From positions 1 through 14,252 of the forward strand of contig DXKH01000009.1 in assembly GCA_019415335.1 (NCBI GenBank): a stretch of 14,252 nt of DNA, read 5' to 3'. The notes beneath the pieces were generated by a model, which saw nothing but the letters and a program-made list of their open reading frames with translations, ran no database searches and was not told the origin of the DNA. Of this stretch, positions 13,221 through 14,252 are shown piece after piece. The position numbers and the translations under genes are program-made. Each line of letters begins with the position of its first letter. Within the stretch, counting starts at the first letter, position 1. The stretch is from Citrobacter sp. GTDB taxonomy: Bacteria; Pseudomonadota; Gammaproteobacteria; Enterobacterales; Enterobacteriaceae.

Positions 13221-13234
13221 TTGCGCGAAATCAA
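13221..13234 (-). promoter_or_regulatory. FNR box of fdnG
   Basis: The minus strand reads TTGAT-TTCG-CGCAA, a good match to TTGAT-N4-ATCAA with one perfect half. Its centre (13227.5) lies about 42 bases upstream of the inferred start, the class II activator position, and agrees with what is known of fdnG: anaerobic activation by FNR. Confidence 0.65.
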
Positions 13235-13281
13235 AAAGAACACGTGTTTGCCACAAAATAATCCGCCTGCGCAAATTGACC

Positions 13282-13297
13282 TACCTCAATAGCGGTA
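13282..13297 (-). promoter_or_regulatory. NarL 7-2-7 binding site of fdnG
   Basis: TACCTCA-AT-AGCGGTA is two inverted NarL heptamers (TACYYMT type) with the two-base spacing favoured by NarL and NarP. Its centre is about 62 bases upstream of the FNR box, i.e. near -104, the position reported for nitrate activation of fdnG. The site survives although the gene it serves is broken. Confidence 0.6.
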
Positions 13298-13314
13298 GAA
13301 AAACGCACCACTGC

Positions 13315-13344
13315 CTGACAGGCCAGTTAAAAAAATGCTATAAA
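13315..13344 (+). promoter_or_regulatory. Sigma70 promoter for yddG
   Basis: CTGACA (13315-13320) and TATAAA (13339-13344) are separated by 18 bases, with a TG at 13336-13337 giving an extended -10. Transcription would begin near 13351, about 37 bases before the yddG ATG. It points away from fdnG, so yddG should be unaffected by the prophage. Confidence 0.6.
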
Positions 13345-13387
13345 ATTCAGCTTAATTTTTAACGGCAAGAGAGACAAAACAGCGAGC

Positions 13388-14252
13388 ATGACACGACAAA
13401 AAGCAACGCTCATAGGGCTAATAGCGATCGTCCTGTGGAGCACGATGGTAGGATTGATTCGCGGTGTCAGTGAGGGGCTCGGCCCGGTCGGCGGCGCAGC
13501 TGCTATCTATTCATTAAGCGGGCTGCTGTTAATCTTCACGGTTGGATTTCCGCGTATTCGGCAGATCCCGAAAGGCTATTTACTCGCCGGGTGTCTGTTA
13601 TTCGTCAGCTATGAAATCTGTCTGGCGCTTTCCTTAGGATATGCGGCGACCCGTCATCAGGCGATTGAAGTGGGTATGGTGAACTATCTGTGGCCCAGCC
13701 TGACAATTCTCTTTGCCATTCTGTTTAATGGTCAGAAAACCAACTGGCTGATTGTACCAGGATTATTATTAGCCCTGGTTGGCGTCTGCTGGGTGTTAGG
13801 TGGTGACAATGGGTTACATTATGATGAAATCATCAATAATATCACCACCAGCCCATTGAGTTATTTCCTGGCGTTTATTGGTGCGTTTATCTGGGCAGCC
13901 TATTGCACAGTAACGAATAAATATGCACGCGGATTTAACGGAATTACCGTTTTTGTCCTGCTAACGGGAGCAAGTCTGTGGGTTTACTATTTTCTCACGC
14001 CACAACCAGAAATGGTATTTAGCACGCCAGTCATGATTAAACTCATCTCTGCGGCATTTACCTTAGGATTTGCTTATGCTGCATGGAACGTCGGTATATT
14101 ACATGGCAACGTCACCATTATGGCGGTAGGTTCGTATTTTACGCCCGTCCTTTCCTCAGCGCTTGCAGCCGTGCTGCTCAGCGCCCCGCTGTCGTTCTCG
14201 TTCTGGCAAGGCGCGCTAATGGTCTGCGGCGGTTCCCTGCTCTGCTGGCTGG
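13388..14252 (+). CDS. yddG: Aromatic amino acid exporter YddG (DMT family), 3' end cut by the window
   Basis: The frame is open from ATG at 13388 to the window end, 288 codons; the E. coli protein is 293 residues, so only about the last five are missing. It is an inner-membrane transporter of the drug/metabolite (EamA) superfamily that exports phenylalanine, tyrosine and tryptophan and their analogues. Ten hydrophobic segments can be followed, from ATLIGLIAIVLWSTMVGLIR to FWQGALMVCGGSLLCWL, forming two EamA repeats of five helices. The segment GYAATRHQAIEVGMVNYLWP is the conserved helix pair of the first repeat; GSYFTPVLSSALAAVLL is the matching part of the second. It is divergent from fdnG across a 231-base intergenic region. 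It appears intact. Confidence 0.95.
   Translation, partial: MTRQKATLIGLIAIVLWSTMVGLIRGVSEGLGPVGGAAAIYSLSGLLLIFTVGFPRIRQIPKGYLLAGCLLFVSYEICLALSLGYAATRHQAIEVGMVNYLWPSLTILFAILFNGQKTNWLIVPGLLLALVGVCWVLGGDNGLHYDEIINNITTSPLSYFLAFIGAFIWAAYCTVTNKYARGFNGITVFVLLTGASLWVYYFLTPQPEMVFSTPVMIKLISAAFTLGFAYAAWNVGILHGNVTIMAVGSYFTPVLSSALAAVLLSAPLSFSFWQGALMVCGGSLLCWL

Noticed and set aside
13157..13387. A small gene in the fdnG-yddG gap
   Set aside because: A short open frame crosses it on the + strand but lacks a ribosome binding site and overlaps the fdnG start; the gap is explained by promoters and FNR/NarL sites.

Overview
The window holds the right-hand end of a prophage (1 to about 12314) inserted in an enterobacterial chromosome, followed by host DNA (about 12315-14252). 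The host genes are fdnG (alpha subunit of formate dehydrogenase-N, with its in-frame selenocysteine UGA) and yddG (aromatic amino acid exporter). Both translate to proteins almost identical to the Escherichia coli ones as I remember them, so the host is E. coli, Shigella or a very close relative.

The prophage part is one late morphogenesis operon for a contractile (myovirus) tail, all on the + strand: sheath C-terminus, tube, a small unknown gene, tail assembly chaperones E/E' with an out-of-frame extension, tape measure T, then U, X, D, V (spike), W, J, I, the tail fibre H and its assembly protein G. The proteins resemble those of phage P2, but the order is not that of P2, where V-W-J-I-H-G precede the sheath and tube. 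The sheath-tube-E-T-U-X-D-V-W-J-I-H-G order is, from memory, that of transposable phages with P2-like tails such as BcepMu. Many genes overlap at stop/start (TGATG or TAATG), as expected for one translationally coupled transcript. Only three gaps of note break the operon (1212-1309, 1728-1822, 7279-7332), and each carries a hairpin.

At 9946-11592 lies a phase-variation cassette. H carries a serine-invertase crossover site inside its coding sequence. An oppositely oriented copy lies at 11567-11592, at the start of a silent, inverted alternative fibre C-terminus (H') and a short assembly gene (G'). A Gin/Pin-family invertase (11655-12236) lies just outside. Inversion would swap the H C-terminus in frame.

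The prophage ends 78 bases after the invertase, in a sequence that closely resembles the right end of phage Mu (terminal CA, repeated CATTTATC motifs). It abuts fdnG after about 281 codons. The insertion therefore looks transpositional rather than site-specific, and it destroys fdnG. The fdnG-yddG intergenic region keeps the FNR, NarL and promoter signals expected for fdnG, and a good sigma70 promoter for yddG.
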